Shown here piece after piece: positions 17,882-30,410 of a stretch of DNA of 64,000 nucleotides (position 1 is the stretch's first letter; the number at the start of each line of letters is the position of its first letter). Source of the DNA: Thermosipho melanesiensis BI429 (GTDB taxonomy: Bacteria > Thermotogota > Thermotogae > Thermotogales > Fervidobacteriaceae); the NCBI RefSeq assembly GCF_000016905.1, contig NC_009616.1, forward strand, positions 372,001 through 436,000, in the 5' to 3' direction. The notes beneath the pieces are model-generated. The model was not told the DNA's origin. It made no database searches and saw nothing but the letters and a program-made list of their open reading frames with translations. A program made the position numbers and the translations under genes.

Positions 17882-18755
17882 AGTAGGACTTGCTCCAATG
17901 GCCGGTATATCAAATTGGAGTTTTAGAACTTTATGTTTTAAATTTGGAGCTGAATTTGCATACACTGAAATGATTAGTGCAGAAAGCATAGTACGAAATT
18001 TAAAAATTAATGAAAAGTACTTTCCGAAGGATATAGAAAAAAAAAGGGTTGCAGTACAGATATTTGGTTCAGAGCCATACATAATGTCACAAGCAGCAAG
18101 TATGGTAGATGGAAAAGGCGCATGGATAGATATTAACGCGGGATGCCCTGTGAAAAAGGTGATAAAAAAAGGTGCAGGCAGTGCTCTTTTGAAAGACTTA
18201 AAAAAATTAAAAAAGATAATAGAAGGTGTTAAAAATAATGTGAAATCTAAGGTGTCTGTGAAGGTTAGATTGGGGTTTGACGAAGACAACTTTGAGAGGA
18301 TTTACGATGCTGCAGTAGAAGCTGGTGCCGATATGATAGCAGTTCACGGTAGAACGGCCAAACAGATGTATTCAGGCCGTGCAAAGTGGCAGATAAAAAA
18401 TAAAGGCTATATTCCTTTATATATTAATGGTGATATCTACAATAGTGATAATATAAAAATAGCAATGGAATTATCTGGAGCAGATGGAGTGTTAATAGCC
18501 CGTGGTGCAATTGGCAACCCTTGGATTTTTTCAAATATAACTCCTTCTATTTTTGAAAGAAAAAATGTGGTATTACAACACATCGATTTATTATATCTTG
18601 AGGTTGGTGATATTCGTGAGTTTAGAAAGTTTGTTGCCGGATATACAAAAGGGTTACCAGGAGCAAGGCAGTTTAGAGCAAAAGTGATGAAGATTGAAGA
18701 AATTGATGAATTAAAGATGGCATTTGAAGAATATTTTTTATCTATATCTAATTAA
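17868..18755 (+). CDS. dus: tRNA-dihydrouridine synthase (Dus family)
   Basis: FMN enzyme that reduces uridines of the tRNA D-loop with NADPH. The 295-residue protein begins VGLAPMAGISNWSFRTLCFK, the FMN-phosphate segment. INAGCPVKKV contains the catalytic cysteine, and MIAVHGRTAKQMYSGRAKW and ADGVLIARGAIGNPWIF follow. The ATG at 17868 has a GGAGGAG SD inside nadD. The C-terminal region is somewhat shorter than in DusB proteins. Subfamily (DusB versus others) is not decided. Confidence 0.92.
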   Translation: MVIGKVGLAPMAGISNWSFRTLCFKFGAEFAYTEMISAESIVRNLKINEKYFPKDIEKKRVAVQIFGSEPYIMSQAASMVDGKGAWIDINAGCPVKKVIKKGAGSALLKDLKKLKKIIEGVKNNVKSKVSVKVRLGFDEDNFERIYDAAVEAGADMIAVHGRTAKQMYSGRAKWQIKNKGYIPLYINGDIYNSDNIKIAMELSGADGVLIARGAIGNPWIFSNITPSIFERKNVVLQHIDLLYLEVGDIREFRKFVAGYTKGLPGARQFRAKVMKIEEIDELKMAFEEYFLSISN

Positions 18756-18843
18756 ATTTTGCTTTATTTTTTGCAGGTTTATTTGTACAATTTTTAATGG
18801 TAATTTTTTTGTTATGGAATAAAATATAAATAGAGGTGATATT

Positions 18844-19815
18844 GTGAAAAAATGGATTTTGCTTTTTTTATTAATTTCCTATATTTCGTTTTCCAACATA
18901 GTAATATTTATATACCACAGGTTTGACGATGAAAGATATCTCTCCACAAACACTTGGACAAGTGAACTTGAAATGCATATAAAACTTGTAAAAAAATTGG
19001 GGTATAGTATCTGGACATTAAAAGATTTGGAAGACTATATATATGGTAATAAAAAAGAGGAAAATGCGGTTATCTTTACAATAGATGATGGATATATAAC
19101 TACATACACAAAGGCATTTCCCATTTTTAAAAAGTACAATGTTCCATTTTCAGTATTTTTGTATTTTGGTGGGGTAGGCCACTCAAAAGAATATTTAAGT
19201 TGGGATATGGTAAAGAAAATGGCAGATTACGGCGTGGAATTTGGTCATCATTCAGTTTCACATGATAAGTTTCCATTTAAAAACATTGATTATTTTGAAA
19301 AAGATCTAGTTGAGGGTTTAAAAATTTGGAAAGAACATATGGGGACAAGTTTAAAGTATTATGCATATCCTTATGGATATTACAACCAAGAGATGATTGA
19401 AGTATTAAAAAAGCATGGTTTCAAACTTGCATTTATACAGCTTTCAGGAGCGTACAGCAAAGAAATTTCTCCATATGAAATACCACGTGAACCTTTACTT
19501 CAAGATTGGGCCACAGAATCACATGTAAGGTATATTCTTTCCAGAAAACCTTTGGTATTAAAGGAAAAACCGTATTACTGGAAAAATGGAAAACTTTATA
19601 TAAAAGCACACCTTGAGGGGTTTAAAAATCCTGTTGTGTATATAAGGGAAAAAGGTATAGTAAAAAGTGAATTTAAGAATGGAGTATTAACTGCAGGACC
19701 TTTTGAAATAGAAAATGAAATTAACAGTTTAATGTTAAGTGTTAGGGGAGAAAATAAAAAGGAATATGTGCGATATTATTTGATAATAAGGAGGTCTTTT
19801 GATGAACATCATTGA
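18844..19815 (+). CDS. Exported polysaccharide deacetylase
   Basis: A 323-residue CE4-type deacetylase with a signal peptide (KKWILLFLLISYISFS). The NodB fold is seen in order: IYHRFDD, FTIDDGYITTYTKAFPIF (catalytic DD), GHHSVSHDKFP (zinc histidines) and YYAYPYGYYNQEMIEVLKKH. It probably deacetylates cell-wall or surface glycan outside the membrane. The GTG start at 18844 has a GAGGTGAT SD. The end overlaps the aminotransferase start by 14 bp. C-terminal residues from about 250 form a small beta-rich extension. Confidence 0.85.
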   Translation: MKKWILLFLLISYISFSNIVIFIYHRFDDERYLSTNTWTSELEMHIKLVKKLGYSIWTLKDLEDYIYGNKKEENAVIFTIDDGYITTYTKAFPIFKKYNVPFSVFLYFGGVGHSKEYLSWDMVKKMADYGVEFGHHSVSHDKFPFKNIDYFEKDLVEGLKIWKEHMGTSLKYYAYPYGYYNQEMIEVLKKHGFKLAFIQLSGAYSKEISPYEIPREPLLQDWATESHVRYILSRKPLVLKEKPYYWKNGKLYIKAHLEGFKNPVVYIREKGIVKSEFKNGVLTAGPFEIENEINSLMLSVRGENKKEYVRYYLIIRRSFDEHH

Positions 19816-20923
19816 TGAAATTCCCCAATCAAAAACCTTGGAAATAAATGCTCTTGCAAGAAAACTAAAAATGGAAGGAAAAGATGTTATCAACCTTACA
19901 ACCGGTGAGCCAGATTTTCCTACACCTGATCGAATAAAGAAAAAAGCCATCGAAGCATTGGAGGTAGATTTTACAAAATATACGGATAGTAAAGGAATTC
20001 CAGAGCTTAGAAAAACTATATCAAAATTTTTGGAGAAAAAAGGGATACATTTTACAAGCGAAGAGATAATAGTAACAAACGGTGGAAAACAAGCTCTATT
20101 TAATTCGATTCTTTCAATTGTAGAAAAAGACGATGAAGTTATTTTAATATCACCATATTGGGTAAGTTACCCTCCAATGGTTATGTTATCGGGGGCAAAT
20201 ATTAAAATTTTGGAGACAAAACTTGAAGAAAATTTCTATCCAAATTTAGAAAAACTTGAAAGTTTAATTACTGAAAATACAAAGGCAATAATCGTAAATT
20301 CTCCAAATAACCCAACAAGCACAGTGTATCCCAGAAAGATTATAGAAGGACTTTCGAGAATATCAAAGAAATATGATATGTTCGTAATAGCAGACGAAGT
20401 ATATGACGTGCTTGTTTATGATGATGAATATACATCGCTTACCGAATTTGTAGAACCACAAAAGCTTATATATATAAACGCATTTTCAAAATCATTTTCA
20501 ATGACGGGCTGGAGAATAGGTTTTGTGGCCACAAAAAATAGAGAGGTGTTAAAAAGAATAGCAAAGGTACAAGCACACAGTACTTCAGGTATAAATTCAA
20601 TTGCGCAATATGCAGCACTTGAGATTCTTAAGGTGGATAACTCATATATGATAGAAGAGTTTAGAAAGAGAAGGGATTTTGTTGTTAAAAAAGCAAAAAG
20701 TATTGGGCTTGATTTTGTAAAACCAAGTGGTGCGTTTTATCTTTTTTTCAAAGTCAATACGGACGATGAAAAATTTTGCAAAAAACTCTTAGAAGAAAAA
20801 ATGGTGGCTTTGGTTCCAGGAAGTGCGTTCAATGCCAAGGGTTTTGTGAGACTATCATTTGCAAATTCCATTGAAAATATTGAAAAGGCATTTGAAAGGA
20901 TAAAAGAATTTTTGGGGGCATAA
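19802..20923 (+). CDS. Class I/II aminotransferase (aspartate aminotransferase-like)
   Basis: PLP enzyme of about 373 residues, fold type I. It has NLTTGEPDFPTPDRIKKKA near the N-terminus, TKYTDSKGIPELR, NSPNNPTSTVY, DEVYDVLVY and the lysine motif AFSKSFSMTGWRIGFV (PLP-binding K near residue 230), with a C-terminal FVRLSFANS arginine. These match the AspC/AspAT-Ib group that makes aspartate and glutamate from keto acids. The ATG at 19802 follows a GGAGG SD; a TTG three bases upstream is less likely. Confidence 0.9.
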   Translation: MNIIDEIPQSKTLEINALARKLKMEGKDVINLTTGEPDFPTPDRIKKKAIEALEVDFTKYTDSKGIPELRKTISKFLEKKGIHFTSEEIIVTNGGKQALFNSILSIVEKDDEVILISPYWVSYPPMVMLSGANIKILETKLEENFYPNLEKLESLITENTKAIIVNSPNNPTSTVYPRKIIEGLSRISKKYDMFVIADEVYDVLVYDDEYTSLTEFVEPQKLIYINAFSKSFSMTGWRIGFVATKNREVLKRIAKVQAHSTSGINSIAQYAALEILKVDNSYMIEEFRKRRDFVVKKAKSIGLDFVKPSGAFYLFFKVNTDDEKFCKKLLEEKMVALVPGSAFNAKGFVRLSFANSIENIEKAFERIKEFLGA

Positions 20924-20953
20924 GCCTCCAATTTTTTTAAAAGGTGATATGAT

Positions 20954-24396
<3,443 letters not shown>

Positions 24397-24397
<1 letters not shown>

Positions 24398-24930
24398 TGA
24401 AGTTTTTTTACAATTTGGAGAGAACAGATTTTGGAGAGTATATAACAATTGAGATTACAGATAATAAAAACAGCGGGATAGGAGCTATAGTCCCTGAAAG
24501 GTACAAGGGAGAAAATTACAAGGTAATAATGGGTGCAATTGAAGAGTATAGATATGTGGTGGAAAAAGCAACGATAAAAGACACTTTTAGTATACCTTAC
24601 ATGTTGGAAGAACATTTTCCAAATCATCCAAAGGTTATTTTTGCAATTGATGCGGCTTTTAAAGAATTATATTCAAAAACGTATAATATTCCTTTACAAA
24701 AGCTTTTGGGAAGAGAAAATATTCAAGAATGTAAAGTAGAAAACGGAGAAAAGATTTTTCCAGAAGAGTATGGGATTATAGATTTAGTAAAAGTTCTTCC
24801 CTTGTTTGATGATTACGTTTTTATGCTCACCAAATATCCAAAGGGAGAAATGCACGAGGTGCTCAGGGCACTGTCTACAAATTTCAAACACGTGGAGGTG
24901 TTTTCATGGAAAGAACGTTTGTTTATTTAA
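24397..24930 (+). CDS. Stand-alone enolase-superfamily N-terminal (cap) domain protein
   Basis: About 177 residues. Residues 1-110 follow the capping domain of mandelate-racemase/dipeptide-epimerase enzymes: an ITIEITDNKNSGIGAIVPE strand pair, RYKGENYKVIMGAIEEY, then a hydrophobic loop, HPKVIFAIDAAFKELYSKTY and IPLQKLLG. In full enzymes a (beta/alpha)7 barrel with acid/base lysines and metal-binding acids follows; here only about 65 unlike residues remain, so the protein cannot be a normal epimerase. The ATG at 24397 overlaps the PBP stop. L-Ala-D/L-Glu epimerases act on peptidoglycan peptides, so the PBP neighbour fits the family. Confidence 0.6.
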
Positions 24931-25349
24931 AACCAAATGCAGTAAGAAGGGGACTAGTTGGAGAAATAATAAAAAGATTTGAGCAAAGGGGAATAAAAAT
25001 TGTCGCTTTAAAATTGTTTTGGATGACTAGAGAACAAGCAGAAAGGTTATATGAAATGCACAAAGGAAAGAATTTTTACAACGAACTAATAGAATTTGTA
25101 ACAGGTGGTCCAGTTGTAGCAATGGTGGTTGAGGCTCCAAGGGTGATAGAGATGGTAAGACATATTATTGGAAACACAGACCCTTTAAAAGCAGGAACGG
25201 GAACAATTAGAGGAGAATTTGCATTGACTGTGACAAAAAATCTCATTCATGCAAGTGATTCAAAAGAAAATTTTGAACGTGAATACAAAATCTTCTTTTC
25301 AGAAAACGAAATAGTAGATTATTATTTAGATGTTCAGGATGATATTTAA
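24906..25349 (+). CDS. ndk: Nucleoside diphosphate kinase
   Basis: Transfers gamma-phosphate between nucleoside triphosphates and diphosphates. The 147 residues contain FVYLKPNAVRRGLVGEII (conserved Lys), GGPVVAMVVE, NTDPLKAGTGTIRGEFA and the active-site histidine in KNLIHASDSKENFEREYKIF. Length and motifs are standard. It overlaps the cap-domain gene by 25 bp with a GGAGG SD and ends one base before the convergent permease gene. Confidence 0.96.
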   Translation: MERTFVYLKPNAVRRGLVGEIIKRFEQRGIKIVALKLFWMTREQAERLYEMHKGKNFYNELIEFVTGGPVVAMVVEAPRVIEMVRHIIGNTDPLKAGTGTIRGEFALTVTKNLIHASDSKENFEREYKIFFSENEIVDYYLDVQDDI

Positions 25350-25373
25350 TTATTTCATCCTGAACTCTTTTTT
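25332..25373 (+). terminator. Intrinsic terminator of the ndk operon
   Basis: An 11-bp stem, GTTCAGGATGA/TCATCCTGAAC with a 12-base loop, spans the ndk stop and is followed by CTCTTTTTTT. It also covers the last codons of the convergent permease gene. Confidence 0.8.
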
Positions 25374-26447
25374 TATAGTAAGCATCATTACCAAAAAAGA
25401 AACTACGGATATTAGAGTTAGGTATAAAAGTTCAGAGTTTATTGGTATGCCGTTTAGTTGGTAGTTCCTTAGTGCATATGTAAGTTTATACGAAGGAGTA
25501 TAGGAAGCAACCTTGAACATAAGTTTTGGAAGTGTTGTAACAGGTGTAATACTTCCACTTGCAAAGAAAAAGAACATAGATAATGAAATACCAATTATAT
25601 TTGCCATTGCTTTATTTGGAGAAATACTAGAAATAAGCAATGCCAAAGAGCTATGAAAAATTATTGCAGTTAAAGACAATGGAAAAAATATGGAAAAAGG
25701 TATTTTTATATTTAACGTGATACCTGCCACATAGACACCTATTGAAACCACAATCCCAAGAAAAAATAATGCGAGAAATTTTACTACTGTGTATTTATAC
25801 CACTTTTCATTGTTAACCTTAAATATATTTATTAAACCCAATTCTCTATCATTTATTATTGTTAATACACCAATTGCGATGATCAGGAAAATAACAGATA
25901 AGAATAATATAGCGGGGGAAAAAAGCGTTCCAAAATCAGTTTTGAAATTTTTTGTTTTTGGAACAAATCTTGGTGCGGGAGTTTCTTGACTTACAAATAA
26001 ATATCTTAAAACTTGAGGATTAAAAAAAGGTGAACCACTTAAATCGTTAAATATGGAATTTAAAACGTTGTAAATTCCAACGGAAAGTTGTAAATCTACT
26101 GGACTAGGTATAAAATCAATATCTACTCTTTGGCCGTTATATAAGGCATCAGTAAAGTTTTCTGGGATAATCATCACGGCATTTAATTCACCACTTTGTA
26201 ACTTTTCTGTGTAATTTTTATCTACATAGGTTAGTGTTCCACCGTTGAAAAATGACATAACAAGCTTTATTGTAAATTGAGAAAGAGGAGAGTCATCAAG
26301 GTTATATACCCCAAGTTTTACATTAGTCACCCCAAATCCATTGAAGAATATTATGCTGGCAATTGTAAGAACAACTGGTAGGAGGATTATGAGAATGATA
26401 TTTAGAGGCTTGCCTATTAGTCTTTTAAATTCATACCATATTCTCAT
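25350..26447 (-). CDS. ABC-2 type transporter permease (no ATPase gene adjacent)
   Basis: A 365-residue membrane protein with one N-terminal helix (residues about 14-34), a large extracytoplasmic domain of about 130 residues, and five helices after residue 175. This is the ABC-2 family layout used for export. The extracytoplasmic part has VKLGVYNLDDSPLSQ and VMIIPENFTDALYNGQ, typical of the family. No ABC ATPase is adjacent, so it must pair with one encoded elsewhere. It is the last gene of a three-gene minus operon with the two genes upstream. Confidence 0.8.
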   Translation of the reverse strand: MRIWYEFKRLIGKPLNIILIILLPVVLTIASIIFFNGFGVTNVKLGVYNLDDSPLSQFTIKLVMSFFNGGTLTYVDKNYTEKLQSGELNAVMIIPENFTDALYNGQRVDIDFIPSPVDLQLSVGIYNVLNSIFNDLSGSPFFNPQVLRYLFVSQETPAPRFVPKTKNFKTDFGTLFSPAILFLSVIFLIIAIGVLTIINDRELGLINIFKVNNEKWYKYTVVKFLALFFLGIVVSIGVYVAGITLNIKIPFSIFFPLSLTAIIFHSSLALLISSISPNKAMANIIGISLSMFFFFASGSITPVTTLPKLMFKVASYTPSYKLTYALRNYQLNGIPINSELLYLTLISVVSFLVMMLTIKKEFRMK

Positions 26448-26451
26448 AATT

Positions 26452-27621
26452 TCATCCTTTCCATTTCAAAAATACGACGGAGTTTTTCCCGTATATCCTT
26501 ATGGCATCTTCAACAAATTCAGCGTTATGTTTTGATGAAAGTACAAATAAAACTCTTCTTTTTACTACAGGAACATCTACATGTCCATCGGTAAATATTA
26601 TTATTCCCTCCACATGTCTTTTTGATTGAGCAAGGTCTACTGCTGGTTGTAAGTTCGTTTCTCCACCACCATATATTTCTAAATCTTTCCACTTTCCAGA
26701 TTTGTACTCAGTTACCATAGTTACCGTTTCATCTACTTGGATTAGTGTAAGCTGAGTATCTAATTTTGAAAGTTTTTCGATCTCAGTTAGAAATTGATTC
26801 ATTTCCTCTTCGATAATACTTGCACTTGTGTCTAAAATAACTGCAAGCTTTGATTTGTATTCATACTTCCATCCAGGTTGATCTTCGTATCTTCTGTTTG
26901 GTCTTAATGGAGTTCTGTATTTATCTCCTTTAATTGTAGCATTTGAAAATCTTCTAAGGATTGTTTCCCAATTAAGTGTGGATTTTTGTAATATCAAATC
27001 TATATTTTGTTTTATATTTGACTCCAAGCTTTTTCCAAACATGTTAAATGCCTTTCCTACTTTATCTTTTGTTATTTCCACAATCATCTCAACGGGTATT
27101 TCAGATTGGAAATTGTGATCATCTATTGAATCGGGAATTGCTTCTATATCAAAATCACCTTTTTTTTCAAATTCTTTCACTATCCATTCAAAATATTCTT
27201 CAGCTGTTTTGTTTATCATAAATGCCGGTGGAGCAACAAACATAACCTCATTGTCTACTCCATGCCCTTCTTCTATCAGAACATTTAAAGGAATACTTCT
27301 GCCATCAAGTTCTGGTATATATTGATTGATTGCTGCATCCATAGCAAGATCCCAAATCTTCTTCTCCCTTTTGTTTTTTGGTTTGATTCTAAAATGCTGA
27401 TTTATTATATGCATAAGTTCGTGTAGTATCAAAGCTTCTACAAACCAAATTGGTTTTTTGTTTATAGAGGGGTTATACAAAAAAACAATTTCACCATGTT
27501 TGGTGAATTTTATGGAAATGTTTTTTATTCTATTATCACTTTGCAAGGAAATTCCTAATAAAAGATATGCATAAAAAGGACTTTTTTTAATTAAGTTTTC
27601 AAACGCTTTATTTATTACCAT
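26452..27621 (-). CDS. DUF2201 / VWA-like putative metallopeptidase
   Basis: A 389-residue cytosolic protein. The N-terminal half has HELMHIINQHF (HExxH, possible zinc site, near residue 68), the DUF2201_N domain. The C-terminal half is a von Willebrand A-like fold with LDTSASIIEEEMN (MIDAS-type DxSxS, near residue 267) and IIFTDGHVDVP (last MIDAS acidic residue). In many bacteria such proteins stand next to a MoxR AAA ATPase; none is here. It overlaps the upstream gene by 14 bp. Confidence 0.82.
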   Translation of the reverse strand: MVINKAFENLIKKSPFYAYLLLGISLQSDNRIKNISIKFTKHGEIVFLYNPSINKKPIWFVEALILHELMHIINQHFRIKPKNKREKKIWDLAMDAAINQYIPELDGRSIPLNVLIEEGHGVDNEVMFVAPPAFMINKTAEEYFEWIVKEFEKKGDFDIEAIPDSIDDHNFQSEIPVEMIVEITKDKVGKAFNMFGKSLESNIKQNIDLILQKSTLNWETILRRFSNATIKGDKYRTPLRPNRRYEDQPGWKYEYKSKLAVILDTSASIIEEEMNQFLTEIEKLSKLDTQLTLIQVDETVTMVTEYKSGKWKDLEIYGGGETNLQPAVDLAQSKRHVEGIIIFTDGHVDVPVVKRRVLFVLSSKHNAEFVEDAIRIYGKNSVVFLKWKG

Positions 27622-28243
27622 ATGTTTCTACCTCTACACCAAAACTTACAAATTGATCGCTAAAAAGAGGAATGGAAAGATAAGAAATCCATTTATACTT
27701 TGTTGAAATATCCAAAAACACTTTGAGATTTTCTGAAATCATATACGTAACATTTATGGAAAAACTATACCTTAATATATCTTCGGGGTTAATAACGGAA
27801 AGAAAAGCTGCCTTTATTCCGGGATCATAGTAGATATATAACCAAGAAAATTCAAAATTAAAGCCAAATGTTAGATTTTCAATGCCATACTTTGGGAAAA
27901 TACCAATATAGATTCTTCCCGTTTCTGTAGAAGAATCCGTAACAAATTCCCTGTGAAACGTCATTTTTAAATAGCTCGAAAAAGAAAAATTATTAATTTC
28001 CGTATTTAGAGAAAAATCAACTAATGACGTGTCGTTATTGAATATGTAACCTGCAAGTATTTTGTAATCAAATATATCATTTCCGAAAGAAAATGAAACA
28101 TTAGAAACCGGATAACCTATTTTATATTCAAAATTATCTATCTTACTCCTGAACCAAATACCTTCTTGGGTTGAAAATCCAAGCTTTATAGAAAAAGACA
28201 ATATACTCGACAAAAGCAGTAAAAAAATAAAAACTTTTTTCAA
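27608..28243 (-). CDS. Exported beta-rich protein of unknown function
   Basis: 211 residues with a signal peptide (KKVFIFLLLLSSILSFS) followed by alternating amphipathic strands rich in aromatic residues (for example FEYKIGYPVSNVSFSFG and FGFNFEFSWLYIYYD). The pattern resembles a small outer-membrane beta-barrel, which would fit a toga-bearing cell, but no family was recognised. A TTG start at 28243 has a GGAAAGG SD. It overlaps the DUF2201 gene and starts just after the purine-operon terminator. Confidence 0.55.
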   Translation of the reverse strand: MKKVFIFLLLLSSILSFSIKLGFSTQEGIWFRSKIDNFEYKIGYPVSNVSFSFGNDIFDYKILAGYIFNNDTSLVDFSLNTEINNFSFSSYLKMTFHREFVTDSSTETGRIYIGIFPKYGIENLTFGFNFEFSWLYIYYDPGIKAAFLSVINPEDILRYSFSINVTYMISENLKVFLDISTKYKWISYLSIPLFSDQFVSFGVEVETYGNK

Positions 28244-28284
28244 AACCTTTCCCCCTTTCCAAAAGGAATTATATCATATTTTGC

Positions 28285-28311
28285 AAAAATATACCCCCAA
28301 CTGGGGGGTTA
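28285..28311 (-). terminator. Intrinsic terminator of the purine operon
   Basis: On the minus strand ACCCCCC pairs with GGGGGT around a 4-base loop, followed by ATATTTTTGC. The hairpin includes the purM stop at 28309-28311. Confidence 0.75.
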
Positions 28312-29217
28312 TATTTTAATTTCTATATCACTTTCATTAACTTTTCCAATTATTTTTCCGGGAAGTGAATTGGGTTTTTCGGTTACAAACAAAAGACCAT
28401 ATCCCATATTAAAAGTTAAAATTGCTTCACCAAAATCTACAAATTTTAAAATCCATTCCACAAAATCCTTCTTTTCAAGTTGTATTTTACACCCAAAACC
28501 GCCTAACAGCCTTTTTAAAGCCCTTAAAATACCACCGCCTGTAACATGGGCAATTGCTTTGATATCATCAAAGTATTTAATCATCTCTGAATATATCTTT
28601 GTTCCCTCAAGTAAGTTAAAAGGCAGTTCTTCGATGTTTATTTCTTCTTCCTTTATGATTTTTCTGATCAAACTCCATCCGTTTGAGTGAAATCCAGACG
28701 AATCAAGTGCCATTATATAATCACCAGATTTTATATTTTTATGATCAAAGAGTTTGATTATTTTACCAATCGCAAATCCAGCTGCATCCATATGGTTTTC
28801 CATGTATAAATCTGGCATTTCCGCAGTTTCACCTGCAATAAGGTACATATCATGTCTTTCAAGTTCCTTTATCAGAGAAGTAATAAATTTTTTTGTGTTT
28901 TCGTCTATTTTGTGAAGACCAAGGTAATCTAAAAATGCAAGTGGTTTTGCACCAACGCATATTAAATCGTTGTAATTCATTGCAATTAAATCTCTTGCAG
29001 CATCATCCCACGTTTCGTGCTCTATATGGAGAAGTATTTTTGTACCGATGCCGTCTGCGGTAACTGCTATCATGGGTGTTGTAAAGTTTATGATAGTCGC
29101 ATATCCTGTTGGTTCTTTCACAATCCAAGAGGGTATATTTGCAGTATTCTTTATATTGTTTGCAAATTCATCCCCCCTTGCTACATCAACCCCGGCAGCT
29201 TTGTAAGTGTATTTCAT
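28309..29217 (-). CDS. purM: Phosphoribosylformylglycinamidine cyclo-ligase
   Basis: Closes the imidazole ring of AIR in step five of purine synthesis, using ATP. 302 residues, somewhat short for the family. It starts KYTYKAAGVDVARGDEFA and carries MIAVTADGIGTKILLH, AMNYNDLICVGAKPLAFLDY, AGETAEMPDLY, GFHSNGWSLIRKI and HVTGGGILRALKR, the family's standard blocks. Last gene of the pur operon; overlaps purD by 4 bp. Confidence 0.95.
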   Translation of the reverse strand: MKYTYKAAGVDVARGDEFANNIKNTANIPSWIVKEPTGYATIINFTTPMIAVTADGIGTKILLHIEHETWDDAARDLIAMNYNDLICVGAKPLAFLDYLGLHKIDENTKKFITSLIKELERHDMYLIAGETAEMPDLYMENHMDAAGFAIGKIIKLFDHKNIKSGDYIMALDSSGFHSNGWSLIRKIIKEEEINIEELPFNLLEGTKIYSEMIKYFDDIKAIAHVTGGGILRALKRLLGGFGCKIQLEKKDFVEWILKFVDFGEAILTFNMGYGLLFVTEKPNSLPGKIIGKVNESDIEIKI

Positions 29218-30401
29218 GCATAGATCACCCCAATGTCCGTTCTAAATTGCTTTCCTTCAAAATCTATTTTTTCGGCAATTTTGTATGCAATGTTTTTTGC
29301 TTCATCTTTTGTTTTTCCAATTCCTACACAATGTAAAACTCTTCCTCCGTTTGTGTAGAGTAAATTATTTTTTCTTTTCACTCCTGCTCCAAATATTACA
29401 AAACTTTCTCCTTCCGTTTCTTCCAGATTTTTAATTTCCTTTCCTTTTTCATATTTTCCAGGGTACCCTTTACTTGCAAGTACAACATCCAAAGCGTAAT
29501 TTTTGGGATGAAATTGCGGTATGCTTTCATTTTGTATAGCTTTAAGTAATGTTTCCACAAAATTTCCCGGATTGGTTGCAACAATTACTTCCGTTTCTGG
29601 ATCACCTAGTCTTACGTTGTATTCCAATATATATGGTGTTTTTTCAAAAATCATAAGTCCAATGTAGATAAAACCTTTATATGTTATCCCTTCTTTTTTT
29701 AATCCATATAGCGTTTTTTCAAATAACTCTTCTATCTTTCCTTTTAACTCACTGTCGATTTCTATTGGCCCAAAACTACCCATTCCTCCTGTGTTTGGCC
29801 CTATGTTTCCAGTATTTAACTTTTTGTAATCTTGTATAAATGGAAATAAAGAGAAACCTTTTTCATTTACTATAGCCATTGCGGAAAGTTCTCTGCCTGG
29901 AATAAACTCGTCTATTATGATTGGACCGGAAACATCTGATATAAGCTCACCACTTATAAGCTTTCTTCCTATTTTAATAGCTTCTTCTTTTGTGTCAACT
30001 ATTACCACACCTTTTCCCTTAGCAAGACCGTCTGCCTTTAAAACATATGGAGGATAGAATTTTTCAATTTTATTTTTAAGGTCTATTTCACTTTCCACAA
30101 TTTCAAACCTTGGAGTTGGCAAATTGTAAGTATTCATAAATATCTTTGCATATATTTTCGAACTTTCCAATTTTGCACCTTTTGATGTTGGGCCAAAAAC
30201 ATTATCGTATTTTTCAGCTATACCTTTTGCCAAATATTCTTCAGAACCTGGTATGATTATACCTTTAAAATCACCTACGTTTTGTAAATTATTCCTTGTA
30301 AGTCCATTCCCTGGAGAGTAATAAACTTTGAACCCTGCCTTTTCAAATGCATAACCTATTGCATGTTCTCTTCCACCAGAACCTAATATACAAATTTCCA
30401 T
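29214..30401 (-). CDS. purD: Phosphoribosylamine-glycine ligase
   Basis: ATP-grasp enzyme that joins phosphoribosylamine and glycine. 395 residues: N-terminal LGSGGREHAIGYAFEKAGF, then PEEYLAKGIA-like region, VLKADGLAKGKGVVIVDT (ATP-grasp), IIDEFIPGRELSAMAIV, GNIGPNTGGMGSFGPIE and EYNVRLGDPETEVIV. Order and length are standard. It lies between purH and purM in the purine operon. Confidence 0.95.
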   Translation of the reverse strand: MEICILGSGGREHAIGYAFEKAGFKVYYSPGNGLTRNNLQNVGDFKGIIIPGSEEYLAKGIAEKYDNVFGPTSKGAKLESSKIYAKIFMNTYNLPTPRFEIVESEIDLKNKIEKFYPPYVLKADGLAKGKGVVIVDTKEEAIKIGRKLISGELISDVSGPIIIDEFIPGRELSAMAIVNEKGFSLFPFIQDYKKLNTGNIGPNTGGMGSFGPIEIDSELKGKIEELFEKTLYGLKKEGITYKGFIYIGLMIFEKTPYILEYNVRLGDPETEVIVATNPGNFVETLLKAIQNESIPQFHPKNYALDVVLASKGYPGKYEKGKEIKNLEETEGESFVIFGAGVKRKNNLLYTNGGRVLHCVGIGKTKDEAKNIAYKIAEKIDFEGKQFRTDIGVIYA

Positions 30402-30410
30402 TTTCTCACC

